Of a stretch of 64,000 nucleotides of DNA, positions 41,033 through 50,761 are shown one piece after another. The first letter of the stretch is position 1. Each line of letters opens with the position of its first letter. A program made the translations under genes and the position numbers. The stretch is from Pseudoduganella flava (GTDB taxonomy: Bacteria; Pseudomonadota; Gammaproteobacteria; Burkholderiales; Burkholderiaceae_D). The stretch covers positions 1 to 64,000 of the forward strand of contig NZ_VLKW01000002.1 of the NCBI RefSeq assembly GCF_007830495.1, written 5' to 3'. The notes under the pieces were generated by a model. The model was not told the DNA's origin and did not search any database. It saw only the letters and a program-made list of their open reading frames with translations.

Positions 41033-41956
41033 ATGGCGGATGAAGGCCTGCGGCCGATTATCGTCAAGCGCATCAAGAAGGGCGGCGGCGGCCATCATGG
41101 CGGCGCCTGGAAGATCGCCTATGCCGACTTCGTGACGGCGATGATGGCGTTCTTCCTGTTGATGTGGCTCCTCGGTTCGACGACGAAGGGCGACTTGAAC
41201 GGCATCTCGGAATACTTCAAGACGCCGCTGAAGGTGGCGATGCAGGGCGGCTCGGGCAGCGGCGACAGCTCGTCCGTGATTCCCGGCGGCGGCAAGGACC
41301 TGACCCGCAAGGACGGCCAGGTGAAGGCCGGCGACGAGTCGACCGTGAAGAAGACGTACAACCTGACGGCGGCCAAGGCCCAGCTGGAGCGCGAGGAAAG
41401 CCAGCGCCTGATGACGCTGAAGGAAAAGCTCGAGCAGAAGATCGAAAGCAGCGCGGCGCTGCAGAAGTTCAAGAACCAGCTGCTGTTGGACTTCACCAGC
41501 GAAGGCTTGCGGATCCAGATCGTGGATGAGCAGAAGCGCCCGATGTTCCAGGTGGCGAAGTCCGAGCTGGCGCCGTATACGGCCGAGATCCTGCGCGAGA
41601 TCGGGCCGGTGCTGAACGATGTGCCGAACAAGATCGGCCTGTCCGGCCATACGGATGCGACCCCGTATTTCACGGAAACGGGCTACAGTAACTGGGAGTT
41701 GTCGGCGGACCGCGCGAACGCGTCGCGGCGCGCGCTCGTCCAGGGCGGCATGAACGACAATAAGGTGATGCGCGTCGTCGGGCTGGGCTCGGCCGTGTAC
41801 CTGGACCGCAATGACCCGTTCAACCCGATCAACCGGCGCATTTCCATCATCGTGATGAACAAGAAGACGGAAGAGGGCCTGATGCGCGACGCCGGCAAGC
41901 TGGAAGTCGGTACCGGCACGGAAGGCGCGATCGACGCCGCGGCGAAGCCGCGCTGA
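41033..41956 (+). CDS. motB: Flagellar motor stator protein MotB
   Basis: A 307-residue protein: one membrane helix with the essential proton-carrying D32 in AYADFVTAMMAFFLLMWL, a plug/linker, and a peptidoglycan-binding OmpA-like domain (about 165-285) with GLSGHTDATPYF and NWELSADRANASRRAL. The conserved RPIIVKRIKKG..HHGGAWKIAYADF N-terminus is complete. It pairs with MotA 15 bp upstream to form the stator. The C-terminal 20 residues are a low-complexity tail. Confidence 0.97.
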   Translation: MADEGLRPIIVKRIKKGGGGHHGGAWKIAYADFVTAMMAFFLLMWLLGSTTKGDLNGISEYFKTPLKVAMQGGSGSGDSSSVIPGGGKDLTRKDGQVKAGDESTVKKTYNLTAAKAQLEREESQRLMTLKEKLEQKIESSAALQKFKNQLLLDFTSEGLRIQIVDEQKRPMFQVAKSELAPYTAEILREIGPVLNDVPNKIGLSGHTDATPYFTETGYSNWELSADRANASRRALVQGGMNDNKVMRVVGLGSAVYLDRNDPFNPINRRISIIVMNKKTEEGLMRDAGKLEVGTGTEGAIDAAAKPR

Positions 41957-42002
41957 CAGCGCCTGCGCCTACAAGCACCACGAGAATCAACGCGAGATGC
42001 AC

Positions 42003-42551
42003 ATGAACAGAAAAAAAATCCTCGGCTCCCACGTGAAGCGCCTGCTGTCCGGCGTGTCGGATCACGGTAAGCGGCACCTGACGGAAGTGGAGACGGACCT
42101 GCTGCAGACGAACCTGCTGCTGGAAGAGGCGATCGAGAAGCTGTCGCAGAACTTCATGGCGATCCACGACGCCGTCAACGCGCAGCAGGCAACGATCCGC
42201 CTGCTGCTCGATGGCGGCACGCCGTCGGCCGAGGACAAGGAAAAGCTCGAGGCGATGAACGAGCAGGTCGGCACGTACGTCAACGCGGCGATCACCAGCA
42301 TGCAGTTCCAGGACATGACGAGCCAGCTGATCGACCGCACGCTGAAGCGCGTGACGGGCTTGCGCGAGTTCCTTGCCACCCTGGGCGCTCATGGCGCCGA
42401 GATGGATCCGGACAGCGACAACGACCAGATCGTCGACCTGCTGGGCAAGGTCAGCATGGCGCTGGCGATCCAGAGCCTCGAACTGCGCAACGTGTTGCGC
42501 AAGGCCGTCAGCCAGAAGCACCTCGAGAGCGGCGACATCGAGCTGTTCTGA
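42003..42551 (+). CDS. CheZ-like chemotaxis protein (short, between motB and cheY)
   Basis: A 182-residue helical protein. AAITSMQFQDMTSQLIDRTLKRV matches the CheZ active-helix pattern (compare MAQDFQDLTGQVIKRV in the true CheZ downstream), so it may be a second phosphatase or a helper. It lacks the long C-terminal linker and CheY-binding tail of CheZ (DDLLDSLGF) and ends instead in GDIELF, nearly the same as the CheD tail. ATG 42003 with GAG six bases upstream is preferred to ATG 41997, which sits directly on that sequence. Symbol left blank. Confidence 0.8.
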   Translation: MNRKKILGSHVKRLLSGVSDHGKRHLTEVETDLLQTNLLLEEAIEKLSQNFMAIHDAVNAQQATIRLLLDGGTPSAEDKEKLEAMNEQVGTYVNAAITSMQFQDMTSQLIDRTLKRVTGLREFLATLGAHGAEMDPDSDNDQIVDLLGKVSMALAIQSLELRNVLRKAVSQKHLESGDIELF

Positions 42552-42619
42552 TTAGGAATTATTAGGAAAACACTGTGGGCCCAAAAAAGTGCCCGAATTT
42601 AGATAAGTGAGATAACAAA

Positions 42620-42985
42620 ATGGCTAAAACGATTCTTGCAGTTGACGACTCCAGCTCCCTGCGCCAGATGGTGGCTTTCTCCCTGAAGGCGGCCGGTTAC
42701 CAGGTGGTGGAAGCGGTCGACGGCCAGGACGGCCTGGAAAAGGCGAAGCAGCAGACCGTGGACCTGGTGCTGACGGACCAGAACATGCCGAAGATGGACG
42801 GCCTGCAGCTGATCAAGCACCTGCGCGAGCTGCCTGCTTACGCGAAGACGCCGATCCTGATGCTGACCACCGAATCGTCCGACGAGATGAAGGCCAAGGG
42901 CCGCGCCGCCGGCGCCAACGGCTGGCTGGTCAAGCCGTTCGACCCGCAGCGCCTGATCGAGGTGGTCAAGAAGGTCATCGGCTGA
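42620..42985 (+). CDS. Single-domain response regulator CheY-like (first copy)
   Basis: A 121-residue receiver. The acidic pair is in ILAVDDSSSLRQMVAFSL, the phospho-acceptor Asp in VDLVLTDQNMPKMDGLQL and the lysine in NGWLVKPFDPQRL. It is closer to the Tar-operon CheY-like proteins that precede cheA in many betaproteobacteria than to E. coli CheY. The better CheY match is at 50369. It may act as a phosphate sink or a modulator of CheA. It is separated from cheA by 40 bp. Confidence 0.92.
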   Translation: MAKTILAVDDSSSLRQMVAFSLKAAGYQVVEAVDGQDGLEKAKQQTVDLVLTDQNMPKMDGLQLIKHLRELPAYAKTPILMLTTESSDEMKAKGRAAGANGWLVKPFDPQRLIEVVKKVIG

Positions 42986-43025
42986 TCATGCGTGCCGAGA
43001 GCATAGCACCCGACGGAGTCGCGCC

Positions 43026-45245
43026 ATGACGATCGATATTAGCCAGTTCTTCCAGGTCTTCTTCGATGAAGCCGAGGAGCTGCTGGCTGAAATGGAAAGG
43101 CTGCTGCTGGCGGTCGACGTCGCCGCACCCACCGAGGAGGATCTGAACGCGATCTTCCGCACCGCCCATTCGGTGAAGGGTGGCGCCGGCACGTTCGGCC
43201 TGACCGACATGACGGAGGTGACGCACATCCTCGAGACCCTGCTGGACCGGATCCGCAAGGGCGAGATGGCATTGACCTCCGACCACGTGGACGCCTTCCT
43301 GGCGGCCAAGGACGCGCTGAAGATGCAGCTCGACGGCCATCGCCTGGGCACGCCGGTGGACCAGGATGCGGTCGGCGACGTGCGCATGATGCTGCAGCAC
43401 CTCGCGCAGGACGTGCAGGTGGAAGCGATCGCCCACGTGGCGCCCGCGTTCCAGGGCGCGGCCGCCGACGAGCAGACGGTCGATCACAGCGGCGGGCGCC
43501 GCTACCGTCTCGAGCTGCCGAAGATGGCGCACCGCGAAGTGACGGCACTGGCGGCCGAACTGGGCCTGCTGGCGCACGTCGTCGTCACGCCGATCGACGC
43601 CGACCGCAATGCGATGGTCGTCACCACGCATGAAAGCCTGGACGACATCGTGGCCATCTGCTCGTTCGTGCTGAACACGGACGAGATGAAGATCATCGAC
43701 CTGCCGCCGCTAACCGACGAGCAGCTGGCACTGGAACACGCCGAACGCAGCAAGGTCGAGAGCGACCTGGGTTACGGCTTCTTCGAACCGCTGTCGAAGG
43801 CGGAAACGACGGCCGCCGCGCAGTCCGGCGAAGGCTACGGCTTCTTCCAGCCGCTCGACGAGATCCGCGCCAACGCGACCGAGGCAGGCGACGACGCGCG
43901 CGGCTACGGCTTCTTCCAGCCGGTGGAGCAGATCCGCGCCGCGGCCGGCATCAAGGACACGCCGGCCGAGACGGTCGTCGAGGAGAAGAAGGCGCTGAAG
44001 AAGGAGGTCGAAAAGGCCGCCGCCGGCGTCGCGCAGGGCCATGGCGCCGAGTCGTCGTCGATCCGCGTGTCGATCGAGAAGGTCGACCAGCTGATCAACC
44101 TGGTCGGCGAACTGGTGATCACCCAGGCGATGATCGAGCAGCGTGCCGACACGCTCGACCCGATGCTGCACGAGAAGCTGCTGGCATCGGTCAGCCAGCT
44201 GACGCGCAACACCCGCGACCTGCAGGAAGCGGTGATGTCGATCCGCATGATGCCGATGGACTTCGTGTTCTCGCGCTTCCCGCGCATGGTGCGCGACCTC
44301 GCGCACAAGCTGGGCAAGAAGGTCGACTTCATCACGAACGGCGCCGCCACGGAGCTGGACAAGGGCCTGATCGAACGCATCGTCGATCCGCTGACGCACT
44401 TGGTGCGCAACAGCATCGACCATGGCATCGAGATGCCTGAAGTGCGCCGCGCCGCGGGCAAGACGGATGCGGGCCGGCTGTTCCTGTCGGCGACGCACCA
44501 GGGCGGCAACATCATCATCGAGGTGTCGGACGATGGCGGCGGCTTGAACCGCGAGCGCATCCTGGCCAAGGCGAAGCAGAACGGCCTGCCCGTGTCGGAC
44601 ACGATGGCGGATGCCGACGTGTGGCAGCTGATCTTCGCGCCGGGCTTCTCGACGGCCGAGCAGGTGACCGACGTGTCGGGCCGCGGCGTCGGCATGGATG
44701 TCGTGAAGCGCAACATCACGGCGATGGGCGGCACCGTCGACATCCGTTCGGCGAAGGGCTTCGGCACGACGATCTCGATCTCGCTGCCGCTGACCCTGGC
44801 GATCCTGGACGGCATGTCGATCCGCGTCGGCGAGGAGGTGTACATCCTGCCGCTGGGCTTCGTCGTCGAATCACTGCAGCCGGTGCAGGCCGACGTGCGC
44901 GAGATCTCGGGCAAGGGCCGCGTCGTCAAGGTGCGCGGCGAGTACCTGCCTTTGATCCCGCTGTACCAGATGTTCGACATCGCGCCGCGTTTCCGCGAAC
45001 CGTGGGAAGGTATCTGCGTGATCCTGGAAACGGAAGGCAAGAAGGCCTGCCTGTTCGTGGACGAACTGGTCGGCCAGCAGCAGGTCGTGGTGAAGAACCT
45101 CGAATCGAATTACCGCAAGGTGGCCGGCATCTCCGGCGCCACGATCCTGGGCGACGGCGGCGTATCGCTGATCCTGGACGTGGCGGCACTGATCCGCTCC
45201 TCGCGCCAACTGGTGGACGAGTCCACGCTGAACACGCTGGGCTGA
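43026..45245 (+). CDS. cheA: Chemotaxis histidine kinase CheA
   Basis: A 739-residue kinase. Hpt/P1 carries phospho-accepting H48 in FRTAHSVKGGAGTFGL. A middle region is followed by a linker with three GYGFF(E/Q)P motifs at residues 249, 270 and 293. P3 dimerisation, P4 ATPase (LVRNSIDHGIEMPE, GRGVGMDVVKRNI) and P5 CheW-like domains complete the protein. It passes phosphate to CheY and CheB in response to receptor state. The ATG has GGAG six bases upstream. The repeated motifs lie where other CheA proteins have the P2 response-regulator docking domain or its linkers. Confidence 0.97.
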   Translation: MTIDISQFFQVFFDEAEELLAEMERLLLAVDVAAPTEEDLNAIFRTAHSVKGGAGTFGLTDMTEVTHILETLLDRIRKGEMALTSDHVDAFLAAKDALKMQLDGHRLGTPVDQDAVGDVRMMLQHLAQDVQVEAIAHVAPAFQGAAADEQTVDHSGGRRYRLELPKMAHREVTALAAELGLLAHVVVTPIDADRNAMVVTTHESLDDIVAICSFVLNTDEMKIIDLPPLTDEQLALEHAERSKVESDLGYGFFEPLSKAETTAAAQSGEGYGFFQPLDEIRANATEAGDDARGYGFFQPVEQIRAAAGIKDTPAETVVEEKKALKKEVEKAAAGVAQGHGAESSSIRVSIEKVDQLINLVGELVITQAMIEQRADTLDPMLHEKLLASVSQLTRNTRDLQEAVMSIRMMPMDFVFSRFPRMVRDLAHKLGKKVDFITNGAATELDKGLIERIVDPLTHLVRNSIDHGIEMPEVRRAAGKTDAGRLFLSATHQGGNIIIEVSDDGGGLNRERILAKAKQNGLPVSDTMADADVWQLIFAPGFSTAEQVTDVSGRGVGMDVVKRNITAMGGTVDIRSAKGFGTTISISLPLTLAILDGMSIRVGEEVYILPLGFVVESLQPVQADVREISGKGRVVKVRGEYLPLIPLYQMFDIAPRFREPWEGICVILETEGKKACLFVDELVGQQQVVVKNLESNYRKVAGISGATILGDGGVSLILDVAALIRSSRQLVDESTLNTLG

Positions 45246-45272
45246 ATTTTTTAGGTTAGACAAGGAAGACTT

Positions 45273-45755
45273 ATGGCAGACGCAAATCAGCATGCCGACA
45301 TCGCCGGCCACGAGTACCTGGCCTTCACGCTCGGCAAGGAAGAATACGGGATCGACATCCTGAAGGTGCAGGAGATCCGCGGTTACGAGGCGGTGACCCG
45401 CATCGCCAACGCGCCCGAGTTCATCAAGGGCGTGATCAACCTGCGCGGCATCATCATCCCGGTGGTGGACATGCGCATCAAGTTCCAGCTCGGCGAGCCC
45501 GTGTACGACCAGTTCACGGTCGTGATCATCCTGAACATCGGCGGCCGCGTCGTCGGCATGGTGGTCGACAGCGTGTCCGACGTGACGACGCTGGAACCGG
45601 AACAGATCAAGCAGGCGCCGGAAATGGGCACCGTGTTCTCGACCGAATACATGATCGGCCTGGGCACCGTCGGCGACCGCATGCTGATCCTGATGGACAT
45701 CGACAAGCTGATGTCGAGCCCGGAAATGGGCTTGATGGACAAGGCTGCCGCATAA
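45273..45755 (+). CDS. cheW: Chemotaxis coupling protein CheW
   Basis: A 160-residue CheW of usual size that links receptors to CheA in the signalling array. [31 protein letters not shown] and [22 protein letters not shown] are the family signature, including the conserved Arg that contacts receptors. It lies 27 bp after cheA and 137 bp before the receptor gene; it probably belongs to the same transcript. Confidence 0.97.
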   Translation: MADANQHADIAGHEYLAFTLGKEEYGIDILKVQEIRGYEAVTRIANAPEFIKGVINLRGIIIPVVDMRIKFQLGEPVYDQFTVVIILNIGGRVVGMVVDSVSDVTTLEPEQIKQAPEMGTVFSTEYMIGLGTVGDRMLILMDIDKLMSSPEMGLMDKAAA

Positions 45756-45892
45756 GGCACCGAACGATGTGCCGCGTGCCTGTCGCGGCGCATGGGATAG
45801 ACCTGAAAAGCTTTACCTGCATTACCGGCCGACGCCCCGTCAGAGGGCGGGCCGGCACACTATTACATTACATCGAGGGTACGGGATTCATT

Positions 45893-47632
45893 ATGAACGT
45901 TCGGGATTACAAGATCGGCACGAGACTGGGAGTGGGGTTCGGCATCATCCTGCTGATCCTTGTCGCGCTGGTGCTGTCGGCCAATGGGCTGAACCATCGC
46001 AACAAGGCGCAACTGACGGCGGGCCTCGAGCTCACCGGCGCCAAGAACCATGAAGCATCGGAGATGAAGAGCGCGATGCTGGAATCCGGTATCGCGATGC
46101 GCAACATCGGCCTGCAGTCGGACGTTGAGCTGATGCAGAAGGAAGAAGGCAAGGTGAAGGCGCAGCGCACCCGCTACGAGGCGGCGCGCACGAAGCTGGA
46201 AAACCTGGGCCTGGACGACGCCGAGAAGAAGGTGCTGGCCGAACTGGCCACGCTGGACAAGGACGTCGATACGGCGTTCAAGGATGCGATGGCGCAGGTG
46301 ATGGCGTTCAATGCCGAAGGCGCGACGAAGATCATCTCCGGCCGCATCGACCCGCTGAACACCCGTACGCTGGAGGCGCTGAACCGCCTGGTCGGCATGC
46401 AGGACGCGGCGATGAAGGCGCTGCAGGAACGCTCGGTGCAGGCCGATGCGCGCGTGCTGATGATCACGCTCGTGCTGGGCGCGCTCGGCGTCGCCGTCGG
46501 CGTCGTCTGCGCGATATTCACGACCCGCTCGATCACGGTGCCGCTGGCCGGCGCCGTCGCGGTGGCCCAACGTGTGGCGGCCGGCGAGCTGACCTCGCGC
46601 GTCACCGTCGAAGGCAAGGACGAGACGAGCGAACTGCTGCAGGCGCTGAAGGACATGAACGACAGCCTCGTGTCGACCGTCAGCCAGGTGCGCAGCGGCA
46701 CCGAGACGATCGCCCTGGCGTCGCGCGAGATCGCTTCCGGTAACGCCGACCTGTCCGCGCGCACCGAATCGCAGGCCGGCTCGCTGGGCGAGACGGCCGG
46801 CTCGATCGGCACGCTGACGTCGACCGTGCGCCAGAACGCCGACAATGCCCGCCAGGCCAACCAGCTGGCCGTGTCGGCATCGTCGGTGGCGGAGAAGGGC
46901 GGCCAGGTCGTGTCGCAGGTGGTCGACACGATGGGCTCGATCAAGGAAAGCTCGTCGAAGATCGTCGACATCATCGGCGTCATCGACGGCATCGCCTTCC
47001 AGACCAATATCCTGGCGCTGAACGCGGCAGTGGAAGCGGCCCGTGCGGGCGAGCAGGGCCGCGGCTTCGCCGTCGTGGCATCCGAAGTGCGCAGCCTGGC
47101 ACAGCGTTCGGCCAGCGCCGCGAAGGAAATCAAGGCACTGATCGACGACTCCGTGACGAAGGTCGACGCCGGCGGCAAGCTGGTCGACGAGGCCGGCCAG
47201 ACGATGGGCCTGATCGTGACGTCGATCCGCCAGGTGGCCGACATCATGGGCGAGATCACGGCCGCGACGGCCGAGCAGAGCCAGGGCATCGAGGAAGTGA
47301 ACCAGTCGATCACGCAGATGGACGAGATGACGCAGCAGAACGCCGCGCTCGTCGAGGAAGCCGCCGCGGCTGCCGAGAGCATGCAGGAGCAGGCGCAGAA
47401 GCTGGCCGAGGCGGTGGCGATCTTCAAGCTGGGCGCCGAACAGGCGGCCGTGGCGACGATGGCGGCACCGGTGCGCGCAGCCGCCAAGCCGGCCACGGCG
47501 CTGGCGCTGAAGGCGTCCAAGCCTGCTGCGAAGCCCGCTGTGAAGCCGGCCGCGCGCCCGGCGGCGGCGGTGCCGGCACCGGCAAAGAAGGCAGCCACCG
47601 CGCCGGCAGGCGACGAGTGGGAAGAGTTCTGA
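45893..47632 (+). CDS. Methyl-accepting chemotaxis protein with C-terminal EWEEF pentapeptide
   Basis: A 579-residue receptor. TM1 is near residues 11-31, followed by a four-helix-bundle-type periplasmic sensor, TM2 near 190-212, HAMP, and a signalling domain with the hairpin tip [33 protein letters not shown]. An Ala/Pro/Lys linker of about 70 residues ends in DEWEEF, the xWxxF-type docking site for CheR and CheB. ATG 45893 was chosen for the membrane-anchor pattern; the upstream open frame is not protein-like. The 4HB sensor gives no ligand hint. Confidence 0.95.
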   Translation: MNVRDYKIGTRLGVGFGIILLILVALVLSANGLNHRNKAQLTAGLELTGAKNHEASEMKSAMLESGIAMRNIGLQSDVELMQKEEGKVKAQRTRYEAARTKLENLGLDDAEKKVLAELATLDKDVDTAFKDAMAQVMAFNAEGATKIISGRIDPLNTRTLEALNRLVGMQDAAMKALQERSVQADARVLMITLVLGALGVAVGVVCAIFTTRSITVPLAGAVAVAQRVAAGELTSRVTVEGKDETSELLQALKDMNDSLVSTVSQVRSGTETIALASREIASGNADLSARTESQAGSLGETAGSIGTLTSTVRQNADNARQANQLAVSASSVAEKGGQVVSQVVDTMGSIKESSSKIVDIIGVIDGIAFQTNILALNAAVEAARAGEQGRGFAVVASEVRSLAQRSASAAKEIKALIDDSVTKVDAGGKLVDEAGQTMGLIVTSIRQVADIMGEITAATAEQSQGIEEVNQSITQMDEMTQQNAALVEEAAAAAESMQEQAQKLAEAVAIFKLGAEQAAVATMAAPVRAAAKPATALALKASKPAAKPAVKPAARPAAAVPAPAKKAATAPAGDEWEEF

Positions 47633-47650
47633 TCGACCCGGGAAGAGAAG

Positions 47651-48508
47651 ATGTCCAAAGACACCGTCAAGGAGTTTGACTTCAACAGCCGCGACTTCGA
47701 ACGGGTCCGGGGACTGATCTACAAACGGGCCGGCATCTCGCTGGCCGACAGCAAGCAGGAAATGGTGTACAGCCGGCTGGCACGCCGGCTGCGAGCGACC
47801 GGCATCACGTCGTTCGTGAAATACCTGGACGACCTGGAAGCGGGCCGCATGCCCGCCGAGTGGGAATCGTTCACCAACGCGCTGACGACGAACCTGACGT
47901 CGTTCTTCCGCGAGGCCCATCACTTCCCGCTGCTGGCGGAACACGTGAAGAAGCACCGCGGCGAGACGCTCAACATCTGGTGCTCGGCCAGCTCGACGGG
48001 CGAGGAACCGTATTCGATCGCGATCACGGTGTGCGAGGCGTTCAACACGTTGACGCCGCCCGTGCACATCATCGCCACCGACATCGACACCAACGTGCTG
48101 GCCACGGCGGCCAACGGCATCTATCCGATCGACCGGATCGACAAGCTGACGCCGGAACAGCAGCGCCGCTTCTTCCTGAAGGGGAAGGGCGACAAGGCGG
48201 GCATGGTACGGGCGCGCCCCGAATTGCGCCAGCTGATCACGTACCGGCAGCTGAACCTGCTGGACGACCATTGGGACATCCGTGGTCCGTTCGACGTGAT
48301 CTTCTGCCGCAACGTGATGATTTATTTTGACAAGGCCACGCAGCGCAAGATCCTGTCGCGCTTCGTGCCGCTGATGAAACCGGATGCGCTGCTGTTCGCG
48401 GGGCATTCCGAGAATTTCCTGTACGTGTCGGACGCTTTGAAGCTGCGCGGGAAGACGGTCTACGAACTCGATCCCGCGGCGCACAGGGTACTGCCGCAAC
48501 GAGCGTAA
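47651..48508 (+). CDS. cheR: Chemotaxis receptor methyltransferase CheR
   Basis: A 285-residue SAM-dependent enzyme that methylates receptor glutamates. The CheR N-terminal helical domain is followed by the SAM-binding domain with LNIWCSASSTGEEPYSIAI, HIIATDIDTNVLATAANGIY and DVIFCRNVMIYF. It lies 18 bp after the receptor gene that ends in the CheR-docking pentapeptide. The start follows GGGAAGAGAAG. Confidence 0.97.
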   Translation: MSKDTVKEFDFNSRDFERVRGLIYKRAGISLADSKQEMVYSRLARRLRATGITSFVKYLDDLEAGRMPAEWESFTNALTTNLTSFFREAHHFPLLAEHVKKHRGETLNIWCSASSTGEEPYSIAITVCEAFNTLTPPVHIIATDIDTNVLATAANGIYPIDRIDKLTPEQQRRFFLKGKGDKAGMVRARPELRQLITYRQLNLLDDHWDIRGPFDVIFCRNVMIYFDKATQRKILSRFVPLMKPDALLFAGHSENFLYVSDALKLRGKTVYELDPAAHRVLPQRA

Positions 48509-48517
48509 AGAGACACC

Positions 48518-49117
48518 ATGGATACCGACCACTTAGCAACCAACGTTTATTACGACCGCACCTTCGATTGCGAGGCGGCCAAGATCCTGCCGGGCGAGTA
48601 CTACTTCACCCAGAAGGACATGCTGATCGTGACGGTGCTGGGTTCCTGCGTCTCGGCCTGCATCCGCGACCGGGTGTCCGGCCTGGGCGGGATGAACCAC
48701 TTCATGCTGCCCGACGGCGGCGCCGACCAGAACAGCCCCGTGTCGGCCTCGGCCCGCTACGGCACCTATGCGATGGAAGTGCTGATCAACAGCCTGCTGA
48801 AGTCGGGCGCGCGACGCGACAACCTGGAAGCCAAGGTGTTCGGCGGCGGTGCCGTGCTGAAGGGCTTCACGGCGATGAACGTGGGGGAGCGCAATGCGGC
48901 GTTCGTGCAGTCGTTCCTGAAGAACGAGCGCATCCGCATCGTCGCGGAAGACTTGAACGACATCTACCCGCGCAAGGTGTATTTCTTCCCCCGCACCGGC
49001 AAGGTGCTGGTGAAGAAGCTGATGCAGTCGCATAACGACACGCTGGCGAAACGCGAGATCGAATACGCGAGCCGCCTGAAGGTGCAGCCGGTGGCCGGCG
49101 AGATCGAGCTGTTTTGA
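48518..49117 (+). CDS. cheD: Chemoreceptor glutamine deamidase CheD
   Basis: A 199-residue CheD. The catalytic Cys and His are in [15 protein letters not shown] and [11 protein letters not shown], and the Thr region is [23 protein letters not shown] is also typical. It deamidates receptor glutamines and can stimulate CheC-type phosphatases. CheC is absent here and CheZ is present. The last six residues GEIELF nearly repeat the tail of the CheZ-like protein. It lies between cheR and cheB, 9-10 bp from each. Confidence 0.96.
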   Translation: MDTDHLATNVYYDRTFDCEAAKILPGEYYFTQKDMLIVTVLGSCVSACIRDRVSGLGGMNHFMLPDGGADQNSPVSASARYGTYAMEVLINSLLKSGARRDNLEAKVFGGGAVLKGFTAMNVGERNAAFVQSFLKNERIRIVAEDLNDIYPRKVYFFPRTGKVLVKKLMQSHNDTLAKREIEYASRLKVQPVAGEIELF

Positions 49118-49127
49118 CGAGGATTGT

Positions 49128-50198
49128 ATGAAGATTAAGGTATTGGTCGTAGACGATTCGGCGCTGATCCGCAGCGTCATGAGCGAGATTATCAACAGCC
49201 AGGCGGACATGGAGGTGGTGGCCACGGCCCCGGACCCGCTGGTGGCGCGCGAACTGATCAAGCAGCACAACCCGGACGTGCTGACCCTGGACGTCGAGAT
49301 GCCGAAGATGGACGGGCTCGACTTCCTGGAAAAACTGATGCGCCTGCGGCCGATGCCGGTGGTGATGGTATCCTCGCTGACGGAGCGCGGCTCCGAGATC
49401 ACGATGCGGGCACTGGAGCTGGGCGCCGTGGATTTCGTGACGAAACCGAAGATCTCGATCCAGACGGGCATGCGCGAATATACGGACCTGATCGCCGACA
49501 AGATCCGCGCCGCATCGAAGGCACGCATCCGTGCGCGCACGCTGCCCCAAGCGGGCGCCGAAGGCGCGGCGCCCCTGCCACAATTACGCAATCCTTTGAC
49601 GTCGTCGGAGAAGCTGATCATCGTCGGCGCGTCGACCGGTGGCACGGAAGCGATCCGGGAATTCCTGATGCAGATGCCGTCCGACTGCCCGGGCATCCTG
49701 ATCACGCAGCACATGCCGGAAGGGTTCACCCGCTCGTTCGCGAAGCGGCTCGATTCGTTGTGCAAGATTTCGGTGCAGGAGGCGCAAGGCAATGAGCGCG
49801 TGCTGCCGGGCCATGCGTACATCGCCCCCGGCCATTCGCACCTGCTGCTGGCGCGTTCTGGCGCGAACTACATGACGAAGCTGGACCAGGGCGAGCCCGT
49901 CAACCGGCACCGTCCGTCCGTGGACGTGCTGTTCCGTTCCGCGGCGCAGTTCGCCGGCAAGAACGCGGTGGGCGTGATCCTGACCGGCATGGGCAAGGAT
50001 GGCGCGGCAGGGATGCTGGAGATGAAGGCGGCCGGGGCGTATAATTTTGCCCAGGATGAGGCCAGCTGCGTGGTATTCGGCATGCCCCGCGAGGCGATTG
50101 CCGTGGGTGCTACGCACGAGGTCGGTTCGCTGCAGGCATTGCCCGGCATGGTGTTGGGTTATCTGGCGCAACATGGTATGCGCGCTTTGCGCGTTTAA
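49128..50198 (+). CDS. cheB: Chemotaxis response regulator methylesterase CheB
   Basis: A 356-residue protein: receiver (Asp in [18 protein letters not shown]) joined to the CheB methylesterase domain with the catalytic triad in [17 protein letters not shown] (Ser), [14 protein letters not shown] (His) and [13 protein letters not shown] (Asp). Phosphorylation by CheA relieves inhibition by the receiver and removes receptor methyl groups. It is directly downstream of cheD. A 170-bp gap with an imperfect long-loop hairpin (50254-50292) separates it from cheY. Confidence 0.97.
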   Translation: MKIKVLVVDDSALIRSVMSEIINSQADMEVVATAPDPLVARELIKQHNPDVLTLDVEMPKMDGLDFLEKLMRLRPMPVVMVSSLTERGSEITMRALELGAVDFVTKPKISIQTGMREYTDLIADKIRAASKARIRARTLPQAGAEGAAPLPQLRNPLTSSEKLIIVGASTGGTEAIREFLMQMPSDCPGILITQHMPEGFTRSFAKRLDSLCKISVQEAQGNERVLPGHAYIAPGHSHLLLARSGANYMTKLDQGEPVNRHRPSVDVLFRSAAQFAGKNAVGVILTGMGKDGAAGMLEMKAAGAYNFAQDEASCVVFGMPREAIAVGATHEVGSLQALPGMVLGYLAQHGMRALRV

Positions 50199-50368
50199 GT
50201 GTCCGATTAAGTATCAAACACACGACGAAGAACGCTTTTTACCAGTGGTTTTGGGATAGCTTCATTCCCTACGGACAACTAAGATGCTATCCTTCGAAGC
50301 TGATGGTGCCCCGCACTGACCGAGACTCTCATTACTTATAACCGCGTAAAGAATCAACGGAGTAATTC

Positions 50369-50758
50369 ATGGCTGATCCAAAGATGAAATTTTTAGTTGT
50401 AGACGACTTCTCGACGATGCGTCGTATCGTCCGGAATCTGTTGAAAGAACTGGGTTATGCCAATGTGGACGAAGCCGAGGACGGCGTGATGGCGCTGGCC
50501 AAGCTGCGCTCGGAACAGTTCGACTTCGTCGTGTCCGACTGGAACATGCCGAACATGGATGGCCTGACCATGCTGCAGAACATCCGTGCCGATCCCGCGC
50601 TGGCCAAGCTGCCGGTGCTGATGGTGACCGCCGAGGCGAAGAAGGAAAACATCATCGCCGCCGCGCAGGCGGGCGCCAACGGCTACGTCGTCAAGCCCTT
50701 CACGGCAGCGACGCTGGACGAGAAGCTGAACAAGATCTTTGAAAAGCTCGGAGCCTGA
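50369..50758 (+). CDS. cheY: Chemotaxis response regulator CheY
   Basis: A 129-residue receiver nearly co-linear with E. coli CheY over its whole length: [37 protein letters not shown] with the phospho-acceptor Asp, and [40 protein letters not shown]. Phospho-CheY binds the switch protein FliM and changes rotation. cheZ starts 3 bp after its stop. The 170-bp upstream gap probably holds its own promoter. Confidence 0.98.
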   Translation: MADPKMKFLVVDDFSTMRRIVRNLLKELGYANVDEAEDGVMALAKLRSEQFDFVVSDWNMPNMDGLTMLQNIRADPALAKLPVLMVTAEAKKENIIAAAQAGANGYVVKPFTAATLDEKLNKIFEKLGA

Positions 50759-50761
50759 TCG

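Noticed and set aside
42554..42619. Possible sigma-28 promoter before the first cheY-like gene
   Set aside because: No TAAAGTTT-N11-GCCG match was found; the short GTGGGCCC/GGGC symmetry is too weak to call.
45863..48532. Long minus-strand open frame opposite the receptor and cheR genes
   Set aside because: Low-complexity Arg/His/Leu composition and exact opposition to two well-recognised genes mark it as a shadow.
50254..50292. GGATAGC / GCTATCC inverted repeat upstream of cheY as a terminator or riboswitch
   Set aside because: The loop is 25 nt, no U-tract follows, and no known riboswitch core is present; it may be chance or part of a promoter region.
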